Position numbers and translations under genes: made by a program. The notes under the pieces were generated by a model. It did not search any database. It worked only from the letters and a program-made list of their open reading frames with translations, and was not told the origin of the DNA. A stretch of 64,000 nt of DNA from Porphyrobacter sp. (GTDB lineage Bacteria; Pseudomonadota; Alphaproteobacteria; Sphingomonadales; Sphingomonadaceae): NCBI GenBank assembly GCA_027533455.1, contig JAPZUC010000002.1, positions 310,001 through 374,000 on the forward strand, in the 5' to 3' direction. Of the stretch, positions 56,864-64,000 are shown piece by piece. Position 1 is the first letter of the stretch, and each line of letters opens with the position of its first letter.

Positions 56864-57091
56864 ATGGAAGCAGAAGCAGCCAAGCTCGTCGGCGCAGGCC
56901 TCGCAGCGATCGGTGCCGGTATGGCCGCGATCGGCGTGGGTAACGTCTTCGGTTCGTTCCTTGAAAGCGCGCTGCGCAACCCCGGCGCTGCCGACGGTCA
57001 GCAGGGCCGTCTGTTCATCGGCTTCGCGGCTGCCGAACTTCTCGGCCTGCTCGCGTTCGTCGTGGCGATGATCCTGATCTTCGTCGCCTGA
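56864..57091 (+). CDS. atpE: F0F1 ATP synthase subunit c
   Basis: 75 aa. The proteolipid of the rotor ring. Two helices with the GAGLAAIGAGMAAIGVG glycine-rich first helix and the proton-binding Glu in GFAAAELLGLLAFVV. AAGGAG lies upstream of the ATG with an A/T-rich spacer, expected for a highly translated gene. Confidence 0.97.
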   Translation: MEAEAAKLVGAGLAAIGAGMAAIGVGNVFGSFLESALRNPGAADGQQGRLFIGFAAAELLGLLAFVVAMILIFVA

Positions 57092-57171
57092 TTTTCCGGT
57101 CTCGGGGTTGGTCGGCGCAGGCTGACCGACCCTGATACCTGTTGCCCCGCTCAAGCCATCGGACCCCGTCC

Positions 57172-57666
57172 ATGCCTCAGATAGCCCAGCTTGCCGAAAC
57201 CTATGCCAGCCAGATCTTCTGGCTGCTGGTGTTCTTCGGCTTCACCTTCTTCGTGGTCGGTCGCGGCATGGTGCCCAAGGTGATGGGCACGGTGGCGCTG
57301 CGTGACCAGCAGATCGCCGATGACCTTGCTGCCACCCAGGCTGCGCGCGATGCGGCCGATGCACAGGAAGCTGCGTGGCGCGAGCGGGAAAACGCCAATC
57401 GTGCCCAGGCGCAGGACGTGATCGGCGCTGCCAAGGCCAAGGCCGCGGCGGCATCCGAGAAGAAGCTTGCCAAGGCGCAGGAGCGGCTCGACGCGCAACT
57501 CGCCACGGCTGAAGCCGAGATCGAAGCCGCACGTACCACCGCGATGGCCGAGATCCAGGACGCTGCTGCCGAAGCCGCGCAGGATATCGTTGCCCGCATC
57601 GCCGGCGCAAAGGTCGACAAGCGCGCCGCCAAGGCCGCCGTGAAGGAGGCTCTGGTCCATGGCTGA
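57172..57666 (+). CDS. atpG: F0F1 ATP synthase subunit b' (second b-type subunit)
   Basis: 164 aa. One N-terminal membrane helix (TYASQIFWLLVFFGFTFFVV) followed by a long alpha-helical stalk rich in Ala, Glu and Lys. As in other alphaproteobacteria and chloroplasts there are two b-type genes; this one, by position, is b'. The start is the ATG of MPQIAQL. It overlaps the next b gene by 8 bases. The symbol follows alphaproteobacterial usage (atpG or atpF2). Confidence 0.9.
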   Translation: MPQIAQLAETYASQIFWLLVFFGFTFFVVGRGMVPKVMGTVALRDQQIADDLAATQAARDAADAQEAAWRERENANRAQAQDVIGAAKAKAAAASEKKLAKAQERLDAQLATAEAEIEAARTTAMAEIQDAAAEAAQDIVARIAGAKVDKRAAKAAVKEALVHG

Positions 57667-58192
57667 TATTCTCATCCTGCTCAGCGAAGCTGCCGCACAG
57701 GAACACGCTGCACCCTCGGCCTTCGGCCTGCAGGATTACCAGTGGGTGTCGCTGGCGATGCTCGTGCTCATCGCGGTGGTGCTGTGGAAGAAGGTTCCCG
57801 GCGCGATTGCCGGCGGGCTCGACAAGAAGATCGCGGAAATTCGCCAGCAGCTCGATGAAGCCAAGGCGCTGCGCGCCGAGGCTGAAGCCCTGCGCGCCGA
57901 ATATGCCGCCAAGATTGCCGCTTCCGAAAAGGACGCTAAGGCGATGCTCGCGGGCGCCCGCGAGGAAGCCGATGCAATCCTCGCCAAGGCCGAAGCCGAT
58001 GGCGAAGTCATGGTCGCCCGCCGCCAGCGCATGGCCGAGGACAAGATCGCTGCCGCCGAGCGCGCCGCGATCGCTGAGGTCAAGGCCAAGGCCGTGACCG
58101 CCGCTGCCGCCGCCTCCAAGGTACTGATCGCCAAGGCGCATGACGGCATGGCCGACAAGAAGCTCGCCGACGAGGTCATCGCCTCGCTCTGA
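57659..58192 (+). CDS. atpF: F0F1 ATP synthase subunit b
   Basis: 177 aa. One membrane helix (VSLAMLVLIAVVLWKKVP) and a long charged coiled coil that ties F0 to F1 through the delta subunit. Last gene of the F0 operon; followed by an intrinsic terminator, so the F1 genes (atpHAGDC) are elsewhere, as usual in this class. Confidence 0.94.
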   Translation: MADILILLSEAAAQEHAAPSAFGLQDYQWVSLAMLVLIAVVLWKKVPGAIAGGLDKKIAEIRQQLDEAKALRAEAEALRAEYAAKIAASEKDAKAMLAGAREEADAILAKAEADGEVMVARRQRMAEDKIAAAERAAIAEVKAKAVTAAAAASKVLIAKAHDGMADKKLADEVIASL

Positions 58193-58216
58193 GCGGCGCC
58201 GGAAAGAGAACACGAG

Positions 58217-58242
58217 GGGCGGTCCTGCGGGGCCGCCCTTTT
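58217..58242 (+). terminator. intrinsic terminator of the F0 operon
   Basis: GGGCGGTCC-TGCG-GGGCCGCCC-type stem (58217-58238; one G-U pair) followed by TTTTCGTTT. It sits 24 bases after the atpF stop and also lies between convergent genes. Confidence 0.85.
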
Positions 58243-58252
58243 CGTTTGTGCC

Positions 58253-59233
58253 TCAGGTCCCCGGCACAAAGACCACTTTGCCCACCAGCTCGCGCTGCGC
58301 CATCGCCTCGAAGCCCTCGCGCCAGCGGGAGAGGGGAAGTGTGCGGTCAATCGCGGGAGTGATCGCCCCAGCCTCGGCAAGGCGGGTGATGGCCTGATTG
58401 ACTCGGCGACCTCGCTCGGGGAAGCGGCGCGCGTATTCCCCGGCGCGCAGACCCACGATGCTGAAGCCCTTGATGAGCGGGATGTTGGTGGAGACGTCGG
58501 CGATCCGCCCACCGGTGAAGCCGACGACGATCAACTTGCCCCCAAAGGCCACGCAGCGGGTGGATTCGTCGAACACGTCGCCGCCGACGGGGTCGAAGAC
58601 AATGTCGGCGAGCTTGCCGCCGGTCAGTTCCGCCACTTGCTCCCTGAAGCGCCCCTCGCTCGTCAACACGGCTTCGGGGCGAGCGAGGGCGGCGATGCGC
58701 GCGGCTTTGGCGGGCGAGCCGGTGGTGGCGATGACCATCGCACCCAGCGCCCGGGCAAGGTCGCAAGCCGCAAGGCCCACCCCGCCGCTCGCGCCGTGGA
58801 CCAGCACCCACTGCCCCTCCTGCAACCCGCCCAGTTCGACCAGCCCGGTAAAAGCGGTCGAATAGGCCGCGCCCATTGCAGCCGCGGCAGGGAAGTTCAT
58901 GCCCTGCGGCATCAAGGAAAGCTTGTCGGCGGGAACGCTGGCGAGTTCGGCAAAGGCACCGGTCTTGTTTCCCCCCATGACCCTGTCGCCCGGGGCAAAG
59001 CCACTTTCTGGATCGGCCTCAAGCACCTCGCCCGCTAATTCCAGACCGCTGATGAAGGGCAGCGCGGGTTTGAACTGGTATCCCCCTTGCGTCATCAGCA
59101 GGTCAGGGAAATTCAACGAGGCCGCGCGCACCTGCACCAGTACCTCCCCCGGTACGCGCGCGGGGGCAGGGGCATCGGCAAGCGTGACGCCCGACAGGTC
59201 GTCCGACAAGCGTTCGACCCTGAGGGCCTGCAT
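58253..59233 (-). CDS. NADPH:quinone oxidoreductase / zinc-free MDR family protein
   Basis: 326 aa. Medium-chain dehydrogenase/reductase. The N-terminal GroES-like domain (FPDLLMTQGGYQFKPALPFISGLELAGEV) has no structural zinc cysteines, and the Rossmann part has LVHGASGGVGLAACDLARALGA. It reduces quinones or enoyl substrates with NADPH; the precise one is unknown. It is 4 bases downstream of gloB on the same strand and converges on the F0 operon. Confidence 0.88.
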   Translation of the reverse strand: MQALRVERLSDDLSGVTLADAPAPARVPGEVLVQVRAASLNFPDLLMTQGGYQFKPALPFISGLELAGEVLEADPESGFAPGDRVMGGNKTGAFAELASVPADKLSLMPQGMNFPAAAAMGAAYSTAFTGLVELGGLQEGQWVLVHGASGGVGLAACDLARALGAMVIATTGSPAKAARIAALARPEAVLTSEGRFREQVAELTGGKLADIVFDPVGGDVFDESTRCVAFGGKLIVVGFTGGRIADVSTNIPLIKGFSIVGLRAGEYARRFPERGRRVNQAITRLAEAGAITPAIDRTLPLSRWREGFEAMAQRELVGKVVFVPGT

Positions 59234-59237
59234 GGCG

Positions 59238-59993
59238 CTAGAAATTGTCCTTCGCCGCCCTGAGAACCGCGAAAGTCTCGTGCGGAGCATCGCAGCCCCA
59301 TTTGGCCATCAACGCCGGATCATCGGCGCGCAGGAAGGGGTTGGTGGCAAGTTCACGTCGCAGCGTCGTCGGCACCGTCCATTCGTTCTTCGCACGCTTC
59401 GCGGCGATCTCGGCAGCGTAGTCCTGCAAGGCGGCATTGTCGGGATCGGCGTGGAGCGCAAACCTGGCGTTGGAAGCGGTGTATTCGTGCGCGCAGTAGA
59501 GCAGGGTTTCGGGGGGCAGGGCTTTGATGCGCGAGAGGCTCGACCAGAATTGTTTCGGCTCACCCTCGAACATCCGGCCGCAGCCAAGCGCGAAGACAGA
59601 GTCGCCGACAAAGGCCATGGCGGCTTCGGGCAGGTGGAAGGCGATATGGCCATTGGTGTGGCCCGAGACGTCGATCACCGCGGCCGCAACCGCGCCGATC
59701 ATCACGGTTTCGCCGTGGCTGACAACGCGGTCGAGCGGGAACTTGCCCTCGACCTCCGCTGGGCCGAGGATGGTGCAGTCCGTCGCCTCCTGGATTGCCG
59801 CGTTGCCGCCCGCGTGGTCGGGGTGCCAGTGGGTGTTCCAGATCTGCGTGATCCGCCAGCCCTTCATGTCAGCCTCGAGGAGGTAGCTCTTGGCGTCCGG
59901 CGTATCGATCGCGACGGTCTCGTGGCTATCGGTGTCGTGGACGAGATAGCCGTAATTGTCGCTAAGGCAGGGGAACTGGTGAACGTGGATCAT
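59238..59993 (-). CDS. gloB: hydroxyacylglutathione hydrolase (glyoxalase II)
   Basis: 251 aa. Metallo-beta-lactamase fold. The metal-binding motif THWHPDHAGG and further ligands in VSGHTNGHIAFHL, FVGDSVFALGCGR and LLYCAHEYTASN are visible, and the C-terminal glutathione-binding region RRELATNPFLRAD is typical. Hydrolyses S-lactoylglutathione to D-lactate. The start is the ATG of MIHVHQFP; the open frame upstream runs antisense into rpsA and is not coding. Confidence 0.95.
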   Translation of the reverse strand: MIHVHQFPCLSDNYGYLVHDTDSHETVAIDTPDAKSYLLEADMKGWRITQIWNTHWHPDHAGGNAAIQEATDCTILGPAEVEGKFPLDRVVSHGETVMIGAVAAAVIDVSGHTNGHIAFHLPEAAMAFVGDSVFALGCGRMFEGEPKQFWSSLSRIKALPPETLLYCAHEYTASNARFALHADPDNAALQDYAAEIAAKRAKNEWTVPTTLRRELATNPFLRADDPALMAKWGCDAPHETFAVLRAAKDNF

Positions 59994-60026
59994 GCGGGCA
60001 ACCTTACAGAGGCGGCCCCAAAAGGA

Positions 60027-60058
60027 AAAGGCCCGCCTGCTGACGCAAGCGGGCCTTT
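60027..60058 (-). terminator. intrinsic terminator after rpsA
   Basis: AAAGGCCCGC (60027-60036) and GCGGGCCTTT (60049-60058) form a perfect 10-bp stem with a 12-base loop. On the minus strand the stem ends in U-rich sequence. It lies 50 bases past the rpsA stop. Confidence 0.85.
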
Positions 60059-60108
60059 GATATTGCGGTGGACGCCCGCCCGGAAAGGCAGGGCGCCACT
60101 CACAATTC

Positions 60109-61815
60109 TTATTCGCTGCCCTTCTTGAGAGCGGCGCCGAGGATGTCGCCGAGCGAAGCGCCCGAGTCCGACGAGCCGAACTGTGCCACAGCTTCCTTTT
60201 CTTCGGCGATCTGACGCGCCTTGATCGAGAAGTTGGGCTTCTTCGAACGGTCGAAGCCGATGACCATCGCGTCGATCTTGCTGCCGACCTGGAAGCGGTC
60301 GGGACGCTGTTCGTCGCGGTCACGGCCGAGATCCGAGCGCTTGATGAAGCCGGTCGCACCGTCTTCGCCAACCTGAACTTCAAGGCCGCCATCACGCACT
60401 TCGAGCACGGTGACAGTGACGGTCTGGTTCTTGCGCAGCGAACCGCCGCTGGTGGCGCCTTCAGCCGAGGGCGCGCCCTTCTCGAGCTGCTTCATGCCGA
60501 GGCTGATACGCTCCTTTTCGACGTCCACATCAAGCACGATGGCCTTAACCATTTCGCCCTTGCGGTGGAGCGCCAGCGCGTCCTCGCCCGAGATGCCCCA
60601 GGCGATGTCCGACATGTGCACCATGCCGTCGACGTCGCCATCCAGGCCCACGAACAGACCGAATTCGGTGGCGTTCTTGACTTCGCCTTCGACTTCGGTG
60701 CCGACCGGGTGCTTCTCGGCGAACTCGTCCCACGGATTGCGCTGGGCCTGCTTGAGGCCGAGGCTGATACGGCGCTTGTCGCTGTCGACTTCCAGCACCA
60801 TCACATCGACTTCCTGCGAGGTCGAGACGATCTTGCCGGGGTGGACGTTCTTCTTGGTCCAGCTCATTTCCGAAACGTGGACGAGGCCTTCGATGCCTGC
60901 TTCCAGTTCCACGAAGGCGCCGTATTCGGTGATGTTGGTCACCTGACCCGACAGCTTCATCCCGACCGGATACTTGGCGGCCACGCCATCCCACGGATCG
61001 CTTTCGAGCTGCTTCATGCCGAGGCTGATGCGCTGCGTTTCGGCGTTGATGCGCACGATCTGCACGGTCACCGTGTCGCCAATGGCGATCACTTCGCTCG
61101 GGTGGTTGACGCGCTTGTAGCTCATGTCGGTGACATGCAGCAGGCCGTCGATGCCGCCGAGATCCACGAACGCACCGTAATCGGTGATGTTCTTGACCAC
61201 GCCGTCGATGATCTGGCCTTCGACCAGGTCATTGATGAGCTCGCTGCGCTGTTCGGCGCGGGTTTCTTCGAGGACTGCACGACGCGAGACGACGATGTTG
61301 CCGCGGCGACGATCCATCTTGAGGATCTGGAAGGGCTGCGGCACGTCCATCAGCGGGGTGACATCGCGCACGGGGCGGATATCGACTTGGCTGCCGGGGA
61401 GGAAGGCCACGGCGCCATCGAGGTCGACAGTGAAGCCGCCCTTGACGCGGCCGAAGATGCGGCCTTCGACGCGCTTGCCTTCGCCGAATTCGCTTTCCAG
61501 CTTGTCCCAGGCAGCTTCGCGGCGGGCGCGGTCACGCGAGAGCATGGCTTCGCCGTCGGCGTTCTCGACCCGGTCGACGAACACTTCGACTTCGCCGCCA
61601 ACGGTCAGGCCGTGGTCGTCTTCGCCGCGCGAGAATTCCTTGAGGGAGATGCGGCCTTCGCTCTTGAGGCCGACGTCGATCACGGCAAAGCCGTTCTCGA
61701 TTGCAGTGACGGTTCCCTTGACGACGCGGCCTTCAAAACCGTCTTCGCCGGCACCGCCGAGCTGTTCGTTGAGGAGCGCCTCGAAATCGGCGCGGGTGGG
61801 CATTTGCGTTGCCAT
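60109..61815 (-). CDS. rpsA: 30S ribosomal protein S1
   Basis: 568 aa. Six S1 repeats follow each other. Typical sequences: GTVTAIENGFAVIDVGLKSEGRI, VVKNITDYGAFVDLGGIDGLLHVTDMSYKR, VTNITEYGAFVELEAGIEGLVHVSEMSW, VKNATEFGLFVGLDGDVDGMVHMSD. The third and fourth are the strongest RNA-binding ones. Binds mRNA on the small subunit. It is followed by a terminator, and cmk lies upstream 214 bases away on the same strand, the common alphaproteobacterial order cmk-rpsA. Confidence 0.98.
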   Translation of the reverse strand: MATQMPTRADFEALLNEQLGGAGEDGFEGRVVKGTVTAIENGFAVIDVGLKSEGRISLKEFSRGEDDHGLTVGGEVEVFVDRVENADGEAMLSRDRARREAAWDKLESEFGEGKRVEGRIFGRVKGGFTVDLDGAVAFLPGSQVDIRPVRDVTPLMDVPQPFQILKMDRRRGNIVVSRRAVLEETRAEQRSELINDLVEGQIIDGVVKNITDYGAFVDLGGIDGLLHVTDMSYKRVNHPSEVIAIGDTVTVQIVRINAETQRISLGMKQLESDPWDGVAAKYPVGMKLSGQVTNITEYGAFVELEAGIEGLVHVSEMSWTKKNVHPGKIVSTSQEVDVMVLEVDSDKRRISLGLKQAQRNPWDEFAEKHPVGTEVEGEVKNATEFGLFVGLDGDVDGMVHMSDIAWGISGEDALALHRKGEMVKAIVLDVDVEKERISLGMKQLEKGAPSAEGATSGGSLRKNQTVTVTVLEVRDGGLEVQVGEDGATGFIKRSDLGRDRDEQRPDRFQVGSKIDAMVIGFDRSKKPNFSIKARQIAEEKEAVAQFGSSDSGASLGDILGAALKKGSE

Positions 61816-62029
61816 AGGCTCAAAAAGTCCTGTTTCGTTGTGCTACCGGCCACCGGTTTTTCCGGGGTCTTTCTCCGCTTCCCAGGCACCATTGCCGGGG
61901 CTGGCGGGGCAAGAGGCAGACTTCCCCGCGCGGCCCCATGCCTACGCGAAGGTTCCTTCAACCGATAAAGATTGCGAGAACGGCCGCGCGCCTAGGCGAG
62001 GCAGGCGCGAAAAGCAAGGAAAACCGCCC

Positions 62030-62650
62030 TCAGCCCGCCCGCGCCAGCACCGCCTTGATCGCGGCTTCGATCGCGGCGTCCCGACTGAGATGGGTGGTGT
62101 CGAGCACCAGCGCATCCTCTGCGGCTTTCAGCGGCGCATCGGCGCGGCCCATGTCGCGCGCGTCGCGGGCGGCGATGTCGTGTTCGATCTCGGCGAGGGC
62201 AACGTCGATGCCGCGCCCCGTCATCTCCAGCCAGCGCCGCCGCGCGCGCTCTGCCACGCTGGCGGTGACGTAGAGCTTCACTTCGGCTTCCGGCGCTATC
62301 ACCGTGCCGATATCGCGCCCGTCGAGCACCGCGCCGCCTTCCTGAAGGGCAAAAGCGCGCTGGCGCTGGTAGAGCGCGTGCCGCACGTCCGGGTGCACCG
62401 ATACGCGGCTAGCGAAACCGCCAACCTCTTCGGCGCGCAGAATATCTTCATCGAGAAGGCTGTCGGCAAAATCGCAGGCGGCCAGGGCTGCTTGCGGGTC
62501 GTCAGGATCGCCGCCCTCCAGCTGCACTTGCCGCCCGACCGCGCGGTAGAGCAGGCCCGTATCGAGATGTGGCAGGCCAAAGTGCGCCGCCAGCGCCTTG
62601 GCGATGGTGCCCTTGCCCGAGGCGGTCGGGCCGTCGACTGCGATGATCAT
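62030..62650 (-). CDS. cmk: cytidylate kinase
   Basis: 206 aa. The P-loop GPTASGKGT is at the N-terminus, [14 protein letters not shown] and [21 protein letters not shown] are the CMP-binding and core motifs, and [13 protein letters not shown] is the lid region. Phosphorylates CMP and dCMP. The ATG overlaps the stop of the upstream 87-aa gene as ATGA. Confidence 0.96.
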   Translation of the reverse strand: MIIAVDGPTASGKGTIAKALAAHFGLPHLDTGLLYRAVGRQVQLEGGDPDDPQAALAACDFADSLLDEDILRAEEVGGFASRVSVHPDVRHALYQRQRAFALQEGGAVLDGRDIGTVIAPEAEVKLYVTASVAERARRRWLEMTGRGIDVALAEIEHDIAARDARDMGRADAPLKAAEDALVLDTTHLSRDAAIEAAIKAVLARAG

Positions 62651-62910
62651 GCAGCCTGCTCCGCCCTGCTCCGCCACGCGCGCACCAGACCGATGATTGC
62701 GATCGAGGCCCAGAAGAACTCCAGCACCAGGCTCGCCCAGTTGGTGTGGTAGATCAGCGAGACAGTCAGCAGCGCGGCGCCCAGCAGATTGATCCCATGC
62801 AACAGGAACGGGTTAGTCGCTTTGGCGAGGGTTAGATAGGCGTAGGCCCCGATGATGCAGGCCGTCCCGCACAGGCCAACGATGCTGGGCCAGTCGAGCG
62901 GGGTGTTCAC
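62647..62910 (-). CDS. small membrane protein (CBU_0592-like)
   Basis: 87 aa. Three hydrophobic segments (about 8-27, 35-53, 56-75) with the pattern [18 protein letters not shown] and [11 protein letters not shown], which resembles the CBU_0592-like family of unknown function. The start is GTG at 62910, overlapping the aroA stop as GTGA, and the stop overlaps cmk. It is thus embedded in a coupled aroA-orf-cmk unit. Confidence 0.78.
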   Translation of the reverse strand: MNTPLDWPSIVGLCGTACIIGAYAYLTLAKATNPFLLHGINLLGAALLTVSLIYHTNWASLVLEFFWASIAIIGLVRAWRSRAEQAA

Positions 62911-64000
62911 CGCGCCGCCTCTTCCAGCAGTCCCATGAAGGTCGGGAAGCTGGTGTTGATGGGCGATATGTCATCGACGCTCACCCCGCCGCGGCTGACG
63001 AGGCCCGCCACGGCCATGCTCATGGCGATGCGGTGGTCGAGCCTTGTGGCGACATTCGCGCCTTCCGTAGTGCCGGAGAGCGGTTCGCCGCCAGTGCCGT
63101 GGATGATAAGGCCGTCCTCATGCTCCTCCACCCGCGCGCCCGCCAGCGTTAGCGCGGCGGCCATGGTGGCAAGCCGGTCGCTTTCCTTGACGCGCAGTTC
63201 TTCGAGGCCCGTGGTGCGAGTGGTCCCCGAGGCGAGGGCAGATGCGACGAAAAGCACCGGAAACTCGTCGATCATCGCAGGCGCAATTGCGGGATCGACG
63301 TCGATCCCTTTCAGCGTGGCATGGCGCACGCGCAGATCGGCCACCGGCTCGCCACCCACTTCGCGCGGGTTCACCTCGGTGATGTCCGCGCCCATCTGGC
63401 GCAGCACATGCAGCAGGCCGGCGCGCGTCGGGTTTAGTCCGACATTCATGATCGTGAGATCGCTTCCGGGCACGATGCTGGCGGCGACCATGAAGAAGGC
63501 GGCCGACGAGGGATCGCCCGGCACTGTCACGTCCATCGGCTTGAGGTCCGCCTCGCCGTGGATGGCGATGACGGTCTCCCCGTTTTCCGTGCCCACTTCA
63601 AGTTTCGCGCCGAAGCCGGTCAGCATCCGCTCTGTATGGTCGCGAGTGGGGATTGGCTCTATCACGCGGGTGATGCCGGGCGTGTTGAGCCCCGCCAGCA
63701 GAACCGCGCTCTTGACCTGCGCGCTGGCGACGGGGAGCCGATAGGTGATTGGGACCGCAGGCGAAGCGCCGCGCAACATCAGAGGGAGGGTGCCGCCCGC
63801 ACTCGCTTCGATGCTCGCGCCCATCATCACAAGCGGATCGATGACGCGCTTCATTGGGCGGCCCGACAGGCTGGCGTCCCCGACAAAGGTCGCGCTGATG
63901 GCGTGGCCTGCGACAAGGCCCATTAACAGCCGCGTCGAGGTGCCCGAATTGCCCATGTCGAGTGCCTGCTGCGGTTCAAGCAGACTGCCGACGCCGACGC
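62907..64000 (-). CDS. aroA: 3-phosphoshikimate 1-carboxyvinyltransferase (EPSP synthase), 5' end outside window
   Basis: The visible 364 codons run to the window edge; about 75-80 N-terminal residues are missing. Shikimate pathway, the step before chorismate. Visible motifs: LDMGNSGTSTRLLMGLVAG, LSGRPMKRVIDPL, LPVASAQVKSAVLLAGL, and the EELRVKESDRLATMA and LDHRIAMSMAVAGL blocks. Ser/Gly pattern GNSGTSTR suggests the class II type, as in other alphaproteobacteria. The stop overlaps the next gene as GTGA. Confidence 0.96.
   Translation of the reverse strand, partial: VGVGSLLEPQQALDMGNSGTSTRLLMGLVAGHAISATFVGDASLSGRPMKRVIDPLVMMGASIEASAGGTLPLMLRGASPAVPITYRLPVASAQVKSAVLLAGLNTPGITRVIEPIPTRDHTERMLTGFGAKLEVGTENGETVIAIHGEADLKPMDVTVPGDPSSAAFFMVAASIVPGSDLTIMNVGLNPTRAGLLHVLRQMGADITEVNPREVGGEPVADLRVRHATLKGIDVDPAIAPAMIDEFPVLFVASALASGTTRTTGLEELRVKESDRLATMAAALTLAGARVEEHEDGLIIHGTGGEPLSGTTEGANVATRLDHRIAMSMAVAGLVSRGGVSVDDISPINTSFPTFMGLLEEAAR

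Noticed and set aside
59994-60395. N-terminal extension of gloB to 60395
   Set aside because: It would run through the rpsA terminator and antisense to the end of rpsA. The family N-terminus starts at MIHVHQFP.

Overview
This is a GC-rich stretch of an alphaproteobacterial chromosome, most likely from the order Sphingomonadales and probably an Erythrobacter/Porphyrobacter-like member of the Erythrobacteraceae. The placement is an inference from several things: CckA and CpdR cell-cycle proteins, a GTTC-N7-GTTC LexA box in front of recA, an F0-only operon (atpI-B-E-b'-b) without the F1 genes, an N-formylglutamate amidohydrolase, a SapC-family protein, and paired DUF4139 proteins. Nothing in the window looks like a prophage, an insertion sequence or a CRISPR array. 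Nearly all of it is ordinary housekeeping gene content, densely packed with many 4-nt stop/start overlaps.

Layout. 0-1 kb: a small secreted protein and RlpA. 1.1-2.0 kb: an unexplained gap with hairpins. 2-7 kb (minus): argG, a cyclopropane-fatty-acid synthase, a molybdopterin oxidoreductase with its cytochrome b, and a FolM-like reductase. 7-13.6 kb (minus): two tandem glycine-zipper proteins, a MOSC protein, a methyltransferase, rlmN, an IalB-like protein, greB and a lytic transglycosylase. 13.6-27 kb (mostly plus): dapA, smpB, a frameshifted cckA, two DUF4139 proteins, recA and alaS. 27-35 kb: a Kef-type antiporter, icd, tRNA-Val(GAC), cpdR, N-formylglutamate amidohydrolase, sapC and an FAD-linked oxidase. 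35-44 kb: a DEAD-box helicase, a sterol-desaturase-like protein, UvrD/PcrA, rsmD, an RluB-type pseudouridine synthase and a Rieske oxygenase. 44-54 kb: an AmpG-like permease, then a long minus-strand biosynthetic run of folC, accD, trpA, three tiny ORFs, trpB, trpF, a GNAT protein, pyrF, a LapA-like protein and purB. 54-58 kb: a truncated aquaporin, ynbE-ydbL and the F0 ATP synthase operon. 58-64 kb (minus): a quinone oxidoreductase, gloB, rpsA, cmk, a small membrane protein and a partial aroA.

The most unusual places are these. trpB and trpA are separated by three short ORFs joined to each other and to the trp genes by four consecutive 4-nt overlaps; one of the ORFs begins with a copy of the trpA start. 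cckA is split by a run of eight C. A glycine-zipper protein appears to start at ATT. An aquaporin missing its first helix lies head-to-head with a ynbE lipoprotein gene that lacks its usual ydbH partner, which looks like a deletion scar. A perfect palindrome precedes the ATP synthase operon. I did not find a clearly new multi-gene system; the trpB-trpA insert is the best candidate for something undescribed.
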